This document shows positions 44,091-53,184 of a stretch of 64,000 bases of DNA, one piece after another. This stretch comes from Bacteroidia bacterium. Its GTDB lineage: Bacteria; Bacteroidota; Bacteroidia; Cytophagales; Cyclobacteriaceae. The position numbers and the translations under genes were made by a program. The DNA lies in contig JAUIAO010000024.1 of the NCBI GenBank assembly GCA_030425425.1, forward strand, positions 1-64,000, read 5' to 3'. The notes beneath the pieces were generated by a model. That model saw only the letters and a program-made list of their open reading frames with translations, did no database searches and was not told the origin of the DNA. Each line of letters opens with the position of its first letter. The first letter of the stretch is position 1.

Positions 44091-45296
44091 CTAAAAAGAC
44101 AGTTGGAAAAGCACGCCACCTGCCAGTGAATTTTGAAGTTTTGGATCTGAATTAGGATTAATAATGTATTGAATGTCTGGCTGAATGGTCAGCCAGGTTC
44201 TGATTGGTGTAGAAAATGTCAATTCAATAGCAGTTTCTGATGCTTCCAAAGATGTATTTTCATCCATATAAGTTGATCCATTGATGGCTTTCGTAAATCC
44301 AAGACCAATATAATCCGTTTTGCCACTGGCGGAACCTGCTGAAAGAATGCCCGCAGAAATGGCCGTACCTATTCTGTTATACTGATCAGCAGCCCAACCA
44401 ATTCTCCCAAAAAACGCCAGATAGCGATCGTCATATTTAGAATAAAACCAATATTTCTGTGCTCCAATATATGCTCCCCAATTACCGAGAGAATTATCAC
44501 CGGTTTTCAAATCTATAAACTCAGAAGTATAATACCAACCACCAATATTCAGCTTATCATCTGTTGGGATTTCATGTTCTCTTCCTACTTTTTTCCTTCT
44601 GGTTACAAATCCTCTGTTCAATTGCATACCGGTAGCTCTGGTGAATAATGAAGTCTCGAAAGCGATTAACGCACCGTCTTCAAGTTTGATATTGTTTCGC
44701 GTGGGATCTGATGGATCACCGGGAACTGCATCCAGCATAGCAAGTTTCAGTTTGATATATTTATTAATTGAAGCAGATAATCTCACTCCCAATGAAGAAA
44801 CTGGAAAAATAGAGGGTCCGTTAAGACCTGTTTGTGCGTATTCTGCACCTATCCCGAAAGAACTATTGATAAACACCGTGGCAGGAGTCAATACATCAAA
44901 TTCAGAGTTCAGGTCATAAAGACCAGTCAGAACTGAAAAATGGTCATTCAGGAAATTTTGTTGTAACCATACTTCAAAAATCCTGTAAGACTGAGGTGCT
45001 TCGATGTTTGCTGCCACCTGAAAATCCCCCATCAATTCAGTGGCTTTTCCCCCATTATTACCTAGTCCATATATAAAGAGACTTAGGGATTCATTCCATT
45101 CCATTAGTTGATCCAAATGAACAGTGGCTGTGACATCAATATTATCAATGTAAACGAAACCCTGATCTACTCCCCCTTCAAAATTATATAATGGTACTGC
45201 CGAATAGACAAGTTCAAACTCCATCAACTTTTGATCCGATTGAGTAAATCCCGGAACCGAAAGAAGAATTAAATAAAAGTATAGCAGTGACCTCAA
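44091..45296 (-). CDS. OprB-type carbohydrate porin
   Basis: 401 residues. A signal peptide (MRSLLYFYLILLSVPGFTQ) is followed by a beta-barrel protein ending in phenylalanine (GGVLFQLSF), as outer-membrane proteins do. Segments such as NFLNDHFSVLTGLYDLNSEF and TTIGTAISAGIL-like strands fit the OprB carbohydrate-selective porin family. It should allow sugars or similar solutes through the outer membrane. It is transcribed alone, convergent with DUF2256. Confidence 0.8.
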   Translation of the reverse strand: MRSLLYFYLILLSVPGFTQSDQKLMEFELVYSAVPLYNFEGGVDQGFVYIDNIDVTATVHLDQLMEWNESLSLFIYGLGNNGGKATELMGDFQVAANIEAPQSYRIFEVWLQQNFLNDHFSVLTGLYDLNSEFDVLTPATVFINSSFGIGAEYAQTGLNGPSIFPVSSLGVRLSASINKYIKLKLAMLDAVPGDPSDPTRNNIKLEDGALIAFETSLFTRATGMQLNRGFVTRRKKVGREHEIPTDDKLNIGGWYYTSEFIDLKTGDNSLGNWGAYIGAQKYWFYSKYDDRYLAFFGRIGWAADQYNRIGTAISAGILSAGSASGKTDYIGLGFTKAINGSTYMDENTSLEASETAIELTFSTPIRTWLTIQPDIQYIINPNSDPKLQNSLAGGVLFQLSF

Positions 45297-45357
45297 AGCT
45301 TATCGAATAAACATAAAAATAACTCATTCGACTAACCCCAAACAATTGTTGAAGGCA

Positions 45358-46020
45358 CTATCTTTTCAATCCACCATCTTCCAGCTCAATAATTCTGGAA
45401 CCATATTCAGCAAATTTCTCATTATGAGTCACCTGAATGATCGTCATACCTTCATCATTCAGCTGTTTGAGTAGCTGCATTACCTCTTCACCCTGAGAGG
45501 AATGTAAATTACCTGTTGGCTCATCAGCTAGAAGAATTTTTGGCTTCCCTACAATTGCCCGGGCTACACCGACTAACTGCTGCTGACCACCAGAAAGTTG
45601 CTCGGGAAATAAGTCCTTTTTCGCTACCATGTTGAATCGATCCAGCATTTCTGCAACCATGCTGGCACGCTCCTTTCTACCTACTTTTCTGTAAAGCAGA
45701 GGTGTCTCTATATTTTCATAAACCGTCAATTCATCAATGAGATGATATGCCTGAAATATAAAACCGATATATTCCTTATGCATTTTTGAGGTATGACGCT
45801 CTTTCATCGTATGCACAGGCTGATCCATAAAATAATAGGCTCCTTGAGAAGGCTTATCCAGCATACCAATGATGTTCATGAGCGTAGATTTGCCTGAGCC
45901 ACTTGGCCCCATTATACTCACAAATTCACCTTCGTCAATCTCAAGATTGATACTTTTCAAAATGAATGTTCGCTGATATCTCGATTCTACGAATTTATCG
46001 ACATCTTCTAGTCTGATCAT
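45358..46020 (-). CDS. ABC transporter ATPase (LolD/MacB-like)
   Basis: 220 residues: Walker A GPSGSGKST near 39, Q loop GFIFQAYHLIDELT, signature LSGGQQQLVGVARAI near 140 and Walker B ILLADEPTGNL. The small single-domain form resembles ATPases that pair with MacB/LolCE-type permeases to move lipoproteins or antimicrobial compounds across the periplasm. No permease gene is adjacent in the window, so its partner must be elsewhere. Confidence 0.9.
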   Translation of the reverse strand: MIRLEDVDKFVESRYQRTFILKSINLEIDEGEFVSIMGPSGSGKSTLMNIIGMLDKPSQGAYYFMDQPVHTMKERHTSKMHKEYIGFIFQAYHLIDELTVYENIETPLLYRKVGRKERASMVAEMLDRFNMVAKKDLFPEQLSGGQQQLVGVARAIVGKPKILLADEPTGNLHSSQGEEVMQLLKQLNDEGMTIIQVTHNEKFAEYGSRIIELEDGGLKR

Positions 46021-46161
46021 ATGCTGTAATTTAAGTTAGACGCTTACAAAAGAAGTACCAATAATGTAACTCCCTGATAACCTAATATTTATAAAGACTC
46101 AATTTACTCACATTGGTCAATTTAGAAACAATTAATGCTCGATAATGAACACTTATACTCC

Positions 46162-46800
46162 TTATAGATGGGCAATCAAGTCAGGTATTATTTCGTGTTT
46201 ACCATCGAATGATAAAACATCAGCTTCAATATGCATTGCTTGAAAAACTCTCTCCAATTGTTCTTCTTTCATTCCTGGTTTAAAAAATGGATCATCGGTA
46301 CCCGTATAATAGCTTACCCTTTCATTGCCTTTAATAAAATCAAAGTCCTTATTAGAGAGGTCGGGAGGAAAAGTACCGGCCCATAAAACCATTTTCCTAA
46401 ATGGAATCTTAGCATGTGCAGCATATCGACACATGGTAGCTACACCTTGTGAAAATCCAAAATAATTCAGATGAACCTGACTCCAATCAAATTTGAATTG
46501 ATCAAGAACGGAATCAATATATCGGTATTGGTTTTCAATCTCAGTCAAACGATCATCTTTGGTCATCCAGCTCGCTCCAACCCGACCTGTGAATCCTTCC
46601 AGATAAAACTTTGAAAGTCCCTGAGGTGCAATCAGAAAATTCAATTCTGGATTAAGGCTATGAAATTTTCGCAAAAAATACTCACTGAGCTGACCATACC
46701 CATGAAATAACAACCATATATTTTCGGTCTTATCAGTAAGTTCGTTTTGGGTATAAAAAGATGCCTTTAGCGAAACGTCTAAATGATTGAGTTGGCTCAT
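46162..46800 (-). CDS. Alpha/beta hydrolase (carboxylesterase/phospholipase-like)
   Basis: 212 residues. The nucleophile elbow is NYFGFSQGVATM near 114 (G-x-S-x-G), the acid probably lies in YYTGTDDPFFKPG near 165, and the histidine is in FDGKHEIIPD near the end. This is the layout of small carboxylesterase/phospholipase family enzymes. Substrate unknown. Its start overlaps the end of the DUF819 gene by 4 bp, so both are translated together. Confidence 0.85.
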   Translation of the reverse strand: MSQLNHLDVSLKASFYTQNELTDKTENIWLLFHGYGQLSEYFLRKFHSLNPELNFLIAPQGLSKFYLEGFTGRVGASWMTKDDRLTEIENQYRYIDSVLDQFKFDWSQVHLNYFGFSQGVATMCRYAAHAKIPFRKMVLWAGTFPPDLSNKDFDFIKGNERVSYYTGTDDPFFKPGMKEEQLERVFQAMHIEADVLSFDGKHEIIPDLIAHL

Positions 46801-48041
46801 GGGGTGGCCATTTCCATTAAAACACCACTGATCCAGGCTCCATAAGTGCCGAGCACATAACCCAACACCGCCAATAATACTCCCACTGGTGCGAGTGCCG
46901 GATGAAATGCTGCAGCTACTACTGGAGCAGATGCAGCACCGCCAATATTGGCTTTACTGCCAACCGCCAAGAAGAAATATGGTGCACGAATGATCTTAGC
47001 TACAATAACCAAAAGCAGTACATGAATCGCCATCCAGGTCAAACCAATAAGAAACAAATGCCAATCCTCGAAAATTGCTCCAATATCCATGTGCGTACCG
47101 ATAGTGGCTACCAGAATATAAATAAATACACTTCCTACTTTAGAAGCTCCAGCTCCTTCCAGTTCCTTAGCCTTGGTAAATGACAAAATCACACCCATGG
47201 CAGTTGCTATCACTACAATCCAAAAGAATCCGGAGGTAAGGCTATAACGCTCCAGTCCCGGATAATTCTCAGCGATATAAGGAGCCACCAGGTCACTTAC
47301 AAAATGTGCCAGTCCTGTACTCATGAACCCAACCATACCAATCACAATTAAATCTTTAAGAGTTGGAATCTTGGCCGTTCGGTTTTGAAACTCGGTCATT
47401 TTATTTTTCAATTCTTCAATGGCAGAAGCATCCGCCTTCAATTTCGAATCTATTTTCTTATTAAAACCAATCCCTGTAAGCAAAACCGCCATCCATACAT
47501 TTGCAACAATTATATCCACAGCCACCATTTTTGAAAATAATTCTCCCTGTACCTCAAAAACTTCTTTCATCGCTGCCTGATTAGCTCCACCTCCTATCCA
47601 AGATCCAGCTATAGTTGACATTCCACGCCACAATTCATTCGGAGCAGGTGCATGTACCCACTCCGGAGCAACATACGAGAAAATCATAATGGCAATTGGT
47701 CCTCCTAGTACAATTCCGATAGTCGCCGTAAAAAACATAATCAAAGCCTTCGGGCCCAACTTGATAATTTCTTTCAGGTCAACACTGATTGTTAATAGCA
47801 CCAAACTAGTAGGAAGTAAATATCTGGAAGCTACGAAGTACAACTTAGATTCATGACTGTCGATAATACCGAAGGTGCTCAATAAAGATGGCAGGAAATA
47901 GCACATTAGAAGCGCCGGAATAACATTGTAGAATTTTTTCCAAAATTTGCTCTCGCTCGATGAGGTTATGAAAACGAATCCAAGGATGGTCATTAAAAGT
48001 CCGAAGATTACTGCATCATTGGTGATAAGGGGTGTGCTCAT
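46797..48041 (-). CDS. DUF819 family membrane protein
   Basis: 414 residues with about ten to twelve membrane helices and glycine-rich segments (MSTIAGSWIGGGANQAAMKE, KANIGGAASAPVVAAAFHPA) typical of DUF819 proteins, which look like solute carriers of unknown substrate. It is coupled to the downstream hydrolase gene through a 4-bp overlap. A transporter plus hydrolase for the same compound is possible but unproven. Confidence 0.85.
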   Translation of the reverse strand: MSTPLITNDAVIFGLLMTILGFVFITSSSESKFWKKFYNVIPALLMCYFLPSLLSTFGIIDSHESKLYFVASRYLLPTSLVLLTISVDLKEIIKLGPKALIMFFTATIGIVLGGPIAIMIFSYVAPEWVHAPAPNELWRGMSTIAGSWIGGGANQAAMKEVFEVQGELFSKMVAVDIIVANVWMAVLLTGIGFNKKIDSKLKADASAIEELKNKMTEFQNRTAKIPTLKDLIVIGMVGFMSTGLAHFVSDLVAPYIAENYPGLERYSLTSGFFWIVVIATAMGVILSFTKAKELEGAGASKVGSVFIYILVATIGTHMDIGAIFEDWHLFLIGLTWMAIHVLLLVIVAKIIRAPYFFLAVGSKANIGGAASAPVVAAAFHPALAPVGVLLAVLGYVLGTYGAWISGVLMEMATP

Positions 48042-48121
48042 ATAGGAAAATTCAATTTCTGATCAAATAAACCCCAATATTAAACCATTCCAATGAGGAT
48101 TGCAGGCCAATCACCAGCTCG

Positions 48122-48754
48122 TTAAGCCTCTTGAAGAATATGTCTCAATTCATTCAGCATCATGGCTGTTGCACCCCAAACGACCTTTTCGCCAAGATGA
48201 AAATATGGTGATTGTAATTGATAGCCATATGTGGTAGTTATCTGTTTAGCTTTCAGCTTGTTTACATCCAATAACTCATCTAGAGATGCCAATATTACCT
48301 CTTCGACTTCTGTTGGGTCAGGAACGAACTTTGGCTCCTGATCGCAAAAGCCAACTACAGGCAAAACTTTATGATTGCTAGCCGCAACAAAAAACTCACT
48401 GAGTTGCCCAAGGACTTCAACATCTTTGGGTTCTACTCCAATTTCTTCATGTGTTTCTCGTAGAGCAGTGGTAATAAGATCGGGATCTGACGGCTCAAAC
48501 CTACCTCCCGGTAAGGCCATCTGCCCACTATGAACTCCTTCATATTTAGGTCGCTGAATCAGAGGAAAATACCATTGATCATTTTTTTTGAAGAACAAGA
48601 TCATCACAGCTCCCAATCTCGGATTATCTGAATGTCTAAATCTCAAACGATTTCCTGTTTTGCTCTTTGGAGCCATCTGTACATGAGCAGCCTCACCCGG
48701 CAATCTTTCTTTCAATCGCTTTTCTAAAAAACTCCTCACCTGCTCCATGTCCAC
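48122..48754 (-). CDS. Nudix hydrolase, CoA pyrophosphatase-like
   Basis: 210 residues. The Nudix box is GGRFEPSDPDLITTALRETH followed by EEIGV near 80-105, preceded by LIQRPKYEGVHSGQMALPGG, a sequence typical of the CoA pyrophosphatase (NudL-like) group. These enzymes cleave coenzyme A or its derivatives to phosphopantetheine and ADP. Transcribed alone. Confidence 0.88.
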   Translation of the reverse strand: MDMEQVRSFLEKRLKERLPGEAAHVQMAPKSKTGNRLRFRHSDNPRLGAVMILFFKKNDQWYFPLIQRPKYEGVHSGQMALPGGRFEPSDPDLITTALRETHEEIGVEPKDVEVLGQLSEFFVAASNHKVLPVVGFCDQEPKFVPDPTEVEEVILASLDELLDVNKLKAKQITTTYGYQLQSPYFHLGEKVVWGATAMMLNELRHILQEA

Positions 48755-48969
48755 AAAAATATTGAACTAAAATCACTGACCAACATTATGTATTTCTCTA
48801 GATGAAAATTGATGTAATTATCAGCCTAACACGATAAATTTCATTGATCCCAATACCCTTTATGACAACTTAATTCTTAGTATCTCACTCAAAAACTGTC
48901 ATTTTGATAAAATCAAATTCCGAAATTGATGATAATTTATAAATTGCTCAATATCCACAATAATCAGGC

Positions 48970-49680
48970 ATGAATGATCTTCCTTCCTATATAAGTTTCA
49001 CATTTGCTACTTGTGTCATCGCTACTTTTGGTTTTATTTATTATGCCATACACCAAGCTGGGGGCTCAAAAAGTCGAGTAGTTTTGATTAGCACTTCGGT
49101 TCTGGTCATTTGGATTGCTTTAGTATCGCTGATTACAACGCAAGGTTTTTTTAGAGATTATGAAGTGTTTCCGCCAAGACTGATGGTGGGTGTTGCTTTG
49201 ATGGCTTTGACGATCATCACACTTTTTATCATTCCAGGAACAAGAAACTTTCTTGCTCAAATGCCCATCTCCACCCTCACATATATACATATTATTAGAG
49301 TTCCTGTAGAAATTGTACTATGGTGGTTGTTTGTTTTTGGCACAGTGGACGTAGCTATGACCTTCAAAGGATATAACTATGATATACTCTCTGGTATTTC
49401 TGCGCCGTTCGCAGGGTTGTTTTTTGTGGGTTTAAAAAGTAAGAATTACCTATCTGCAATAATCTGGAACATCATTACACTGGGACTCTTGATAAACATC
49501 GTAAGAACAGCCATTTTGGCCACACCATATTTCTTTGAGCATAGTGGCTTAGAACAGCAAAACACGGCTGTATTCTACTTTCCTTTCATATTGCTCCCAC
49601 TGTTTATAGTTCCGGCAGTTTTCTTTAGCCACCTGGTTTCGTTATACCAATTGCTTTTCGTCAAGAAAATGGATACTTAA
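48970..49680 (+). CDS. Multi-pass membrane protein of unknown function
   Basis: 236 residues with about six or seven hydrophobic helices (YISFTFATCVIATFGFIYYA, VLISTSVLVIWIALVSLI, LMVGVALMALTIITLFII and others). No catalytic or transport signature was recognised. Similar proteins occur in Bacteroidota without a name. It converges with the TPR lipoprotein gene, overlapping by 4 bp at 49677-49680. Confidence 0.75.
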   Translation: MNDLPSYISFTFATCVIATFGFIYYAIHQAGGSKSRVVLISTSVLVIWIALVSLITTQGFFRDYEVFPPRLMVGVALMALTIITLFIIPGTRNFLAQMPISTLTYIHIIRVPVEIVLWWLFVFGTVDVAMTFKGYNYDILSGISAPFAGLFFVGLKSKNYLSAIIWNIITLGLLINIVRTAILATPYFFEHSGLEQQNTAVFYFPFILLPLFIVPAVFFSHLVSLYQLLFVKKMDT

Positions 49681-50708
49681 TCATTTTCACAATACTGAAG
49701 AAGGTATTGAGTACTGCGCAACTCATTATTTTCAGCTCCATTTTTCCAAGCCTCACAAGCCTGCTCTTTCATAGATTTTGCCAGGTATGCCTCGCCGAGA
49801 TAGCTATATACTTCATCGACAAAATCCGGTTCTTCACTAATTTTCTTCAGTAATCTTATAGCTTGATCAGGATCCCCTTTCATGAGATAATAAATTCCCT
49901 TGTTTCTATATGCCCAATTATTATCCGGTGCTATTCTGATACTTTTGTTGATGTCTTCATTGGCCAACCTAAGGGAATCCATACTTAAAAAAACCTGACC
50001 CCTGTTATTTAAAAAGTATGGATCATTTGGCTGAAGTCGAATCGCTTCATTTATTGTAATTAAAGCATTTTGATGATCCTCTCGTGCTAAATACACCTGA
50101 CTGAGCGTGTTGAGTGCCGTAGCTTCCTGTGGTGATTTTCTTAGAATTTGTTTTAACTGTTTTTCTGCAGTATCAAGCTTATTTTGAAAATAAAACAAAG
50201 TGGCGATATTGATCTGAGTTTCAATATTTTGTGGGTCGAGTGCTAGTGCCTTCCGAAAGCTACCCATTGCTTGTTCATAGACTCTCAATTTAGTCTCGAG
50301 TAATCCACGATAAAAATAAACGAAAGAGGAATCAGGAAACACCTTTGTGACTGTTTCTACATCTTCCAGTGCCTGATCGTAATTCCCCACTTGTTCGTAA
50401 GCATATGCCCTATTGAAAATGGCATCATAATAATCAGGTTTGAGATTAATAGCCATGTTATAATCCTGAATGGCTTCATAAGGATGATCATCTTCGATAA
50501 ATGCCACGCCTCTGTTGTTGTATGCCCTTTCAAATTTATCATCCAGCTTGATCGCATTAGAAAAATAATTCACGGCTTTATCGTACTCCCGCATTTTCAG
50601 CGCTTCATTGCCCTGAATAAAAAAACGGTCACGTTTGGTTTCTTCCGTATCACAGGAACTCAAAAAAACAACAACTGAAACAAGTAAAATTGGGATATGC
50701 CTTTTCAT
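49677..50708 (-). CDS. TPR-repeat lipoprotein
   Basis: 343 residues. A lipobox (VVVFLSSC) shows a lipid anchor. About eight TPR units follow (for example YDKAVNYFSNAIKLDDKFER and AYNNRGVAFIEDDHPYEAIQ), making a helical protein-protein interaction scaffold, probably on the periplasmic side of a membrane. Its partner is unknown. Confidence 0.85.
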   Translation of the reverse strand: MKRHIPILLVSVVVFLSSCDTEETKRDRFFIQGNEALKMREYDKAVNYFSNAIKLDDKFERAYNNRGVAFIEDDHPYEAIQDYNMAINLKPDYYDAIFNRAYAYEQVGNYDQALEDVETVTKVFPDSSFVYFYRGLLETKLRVYEQAMGSFRKALALDPQNIETQINIATLFYFQNKLDTAEKQLKQILRKSPQEATALNTLSQVYLAREDHQNALITINEAIRLQPNDPYFLNNRGQVFLSMDSLRLANEDINKSIRIAPDNNWAYRNKGIYYLMKGDPDQAIRLLKKISEEPDFVDEVYSYLGEAYLAKSMKEQACEAWKNGAENNELRSTQYLLQYCEND

Positions 50709-50742
50709 TCTGCAAATATGGTCAACGTCAATTGATAGACAT

Positions 50743-50773
50743 AAAAAAAGGCAATTCCTATTGAGAAATTGCC
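50743..50773 (-). terminator. Terminator downstream of the GIN-domain gene
   Basis: GGCAATT (50750-50756) pairs with AATTGCC (50767-50773). On the minus strand the stem is followed by a run of seven T. It ends transcription from the gene at 50794-51525. Confidence 0.85.
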
Positions 50774-50793
50774 CTAAAATAATCTTTAGACTT

Positions 50794-51525
50794 TTATGAT
50801 TGTTTCACTGAGCCACCGCTACTACTGTTACTGTCTCTATATTTAGGTGAGCCTTTGTACCTGATATCAGCACCACTGCTGGCTCTGGCTTCAAGTTCCT
50901 CGGTGACAGTAATCCTGATAGAGGCGCCACTACTTGCTCTTAGCTCTGCTTCTTCCGCTACTAAGTCATATCCATCTACATCCCCTGAACTGCTGGCATT
51001 AATTTCAGCCTCTTTCACAGAACCTGAAATATCTACATCTCCGGCACTAGAAACCTGAATATCTACCGAATTTGCTTTAACATTTACATTGGCATCTGCA
51101 GCACTTGAAACTTCTATTTCTACTTCATCTGCAGTCACATCTACGTCTATATTTCCTGCACTGCTGCAATCAATATCAAAATCTCCCGAAGTATTGACAG
51201 CATCTTCTACTATTATGGAGGAAGCAGATGAAGATCGAAGGCCGGTTAATTCCACATAAGTCACATAAACTTTCACATCGATATTCCTGTGATTGTTCCC
51301 TTCCAGATGAATTTTCAAGGTGCCACCGCTCACTTCAGTGAGTACTTCATCCTCATCAATTCCTCTGGCATCTATCTCTGCAGTTTCTTCTGAGCCTTTC
51401 TTCAGAAAAACATCTATACCTTCCTGTGCTGAGACCTTGGTAAAGGATGAAAGATTTCTGGTAGACTGAGCCCATAGCAATGAGCTGAATAAAAGTGTCA
51501 ATGATAATAGAGCAATTTTTTTCAT
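50794..51525 (-). CDS. Secreted GIN-domain (DUF2807) protein
   Basis: 243 residues with signal peptide MKKIALLSLTLLFSSLLWAQ. The mature protein is a serine- and alanine-rich beta helix with regular strands (VEIEVSSAADANVNVKANSV and similar), the feature of head GIN/DUF2807 domains. Members are common in Bacteroidota envelopes with no settled function. Confidence 0.85.
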   Translation of the reverse strand: MKKIALLSLTLLFSSLLWAQSTRNLSSFTKVSAQEGIDVFLKKGSEETAEIDARGIDEDEVLTEVSGGTLKIHLEGNNHRNIDVKVYVTYVELTGLRSSSASSIIVEDAVNTSGDFDIDCSSAGNIDVDVTADEVEIEVSSAADANVNVKANSVDIQVSSAGDVDISGSVKEAEINASSSGDVDGYDLVAEEAELRASSGASIRITVTEELEARASSGADIRYKGSPKYRDSNSSSGGSVKQS

Positions 51526-51561
51526 TTCAAATTTATTTTTTGCTCTAAAGACTCTTCAATT

Positions 51562-52089
51562 TTAGTTGAGTTGCAAATTCGCCGGACTTTTATAAGATTT
51601 TTGAAAATTATCCCAACTAGTGTCTTTGAATTTGTTACCCCCTATGTATTTCAAAATTGGATCCATGGCTTTCGCGTCCATATAACCAGGTAGTGGCTGG
51701 ATAATTCTGAATTCTTCGTCCATAAAAACTGTAGTCGGATAACTAGGCTTATTGTTTGTCAATGCCAAAGCCAATTCATGCACACCTCGCTTACCATTGG
51801 GTAAAAATTTGAAAGTGTGGTCACTGAAATCAATAGAAGCCGTTTGTTCTGCATTGAATTTTACAGCGTAAAAATTCTTATTGATATAGTCGATTATAAC
51901 TGGGTTTTCATAGGTCGCCTTATCCATTTTCTTACACCATCCACACCAGTCGGTATAAATATCAATGAGGAGTTTTCTTGGTGCGTTTTCCGATTTGGCC
52001 ACAGCCTCTTCGAATGTCATCCATTCTATCTCCTGTGCATTAGATAGGAATACTGAAAATATGAATAATGTGAATAGTAACTTTCGCAT
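51562..52089 (-). CDS. Secreted thioredoxin-fold protein
   Basis: 175 residues from the ATG at 52089; a start at 52110 would put seven extra residues before the signal peptide MRKLLFTLFIFSVFLSNAQ. The thioredoxin motif is IYTDWCGWCKKMDKATY near 44-60, with the cis-proline segment SYPTTVFMDE. The C-G-W-C site and export suggest a periplasmic disulphide reductase or isomerase role. Confidence 0.87.
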   Translation of the reverse strand: MRKLLFTLFIFSVFLSNAQEIEWMTFEEAVAKSENAPRKLLIDIYTDWCGWCKKMDKATYENPVIIDYINKNFYAVKFNAEQTASIDFSDHTFKFLPNGKRGVHELALALTNNKPSYPTTVFMDEEFRIIQPLPGYMDAKAMDPILKYIGGNKFKDTSWDNFQKSYKSPANLQLN

Positions 52090-52210
52090 GATAATAACTT
52101 TATACTTCAAAACTAGATATTTAAACCGAAGGACTCAACGATTAGTTCTGTTAGCGATCAGACAAACAGGTGAAATATATCATGAATATAACGCATCATT
52201 TGTCATTCGC

Positions 52211-52242
52211 AAAAACAAAAAGGAAGCCTGATGGACTCCCTT
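52211..52242 (-). terminator. Terminator of the gldA-gldF-gldG-DUF4340 operon
   Basis: AAGGGAG and CTTCCTT (minus strand) form a 7-bp stem with one G-U, loop of 9, then TTTTTG. It lies 29 bp past the DUF4340 stop. Confidence 0.7.
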
Positions 52243-52270
52243 CTTGTTCAATCTAGTTCTATTTCATGCA

Positions 52271-53161
52271 TTACTGCTCTGAAAGTGGAACAAAATATGA
52301 TGGACCTTTAAATACCTTCTTCGCAGCGGCAGGATCCTGCCATTGTTCATTTTCATTAGTTGAACTGGAGATTTGATCATAACCGTAATTGCTCACAATC
52401 ACTTGTTCACCGTTCTTTAAATTGAACGTTGCATCAAATTGTGCTGGCGTATTGATTTCATCAATGAATTTTCTGCTATTAACAAACTTCAACCCCTGGA
52501 AATATTTAGCAACAGCTGCTGAATCGGCAATCATACCTCCTGCTTCCCAGCCAGAGACACCTTCTTCCAGTACAAAAGCAGAATCAGGATAGCTAAAGCT
52601 GACACTTTGCACAGAGTCTTTGTCAACTCTTAATACATCATCATCACGATAGGCTTCTGAACCTTGACTGATACTCATTTTCATAAAATCCTTCGCCACA
52701 TAAGTATCATTATCTTCTGCCAATCGCACATAAGATGAATAAGAACGCTGGCCTTCCATCTGGAACCTACCAAGTATGATATCTGTAGCTTTATCTCCAC
52801 CCTCATAAACGACGACTCTTAGCCCCGCATCATCTACCTGATAGTCTTTCCAGGAATCTTCTTTTCTCGAAGCGATTCTACTTGGCTTAATCCTCTTGAG
52901 GTTTTCTAGCATAGCAGTAACGCTACTTTTATCTGCAAAATATTTACCATCTACTTTCCACTGGCTTTCCTCCTTGGTTAAGACAGTGGTGTCTGTAATA
53001 GAAAGCAGTTCTATCTTGGAAACATTTTCGGCATCAAACTCTACCAACTCAGAGCGAAAGGACTTACTCCGTCCCTTGTTACCAGTGAATTTCACCACCA
53101 AAAACACTCCAACCAATACGGCTAAGAGAATCAGTAGTCTGCTTAATTTTTTACCATTCAT
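52271..53161 (-). CDS. DUF4340 protein of the gliding ABC transporter operon
   Basis: 296 residues. An N-terminal membrane anchor (LLILLAVLVGVFLVVKF) precedes a soluble domain with two DUF4340-like repeats (the pattern I-x-x-x-K-x-x-S-x-W-x-x-D-x-x-x-A-D). DUF4340 proteins are regularly encoded next to GldG-type genes and are probably periplasmic partners of the ABC complex. It follows gldG by 23 bp and ends at a terminator. Confidence 0.85.
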   Translation of the reverse strand: MNGKKLSRLLILLAVLVGVFLVVKFTGNKGRSKSFRSELVEFDAENVSKIELLSITDTTVLTKEESQWKVDGKYFADKSSVTAMLENLKRIKPSRIASRKEDSWKDYQVDDAGLRVVVYEGGDKATDIILGRFQMEGQRSYSSYVRLAEDNDTYVAKDFMKMSISQGSEAYRDDDVLRVDKDSVQSVSFSYPDSAFVLEEGVSGWEAGGMIADSAAVAKYFQGLKFVNSRKFIDEINTPAQFDATFNLKNGEQVIVSNYGYDQISSSTNENEQWQDPAAAKKVFKGPSYFVPLSEQ

Positions 53162-53184
53162 TATCTTCTAATTTTTGGTTTCAA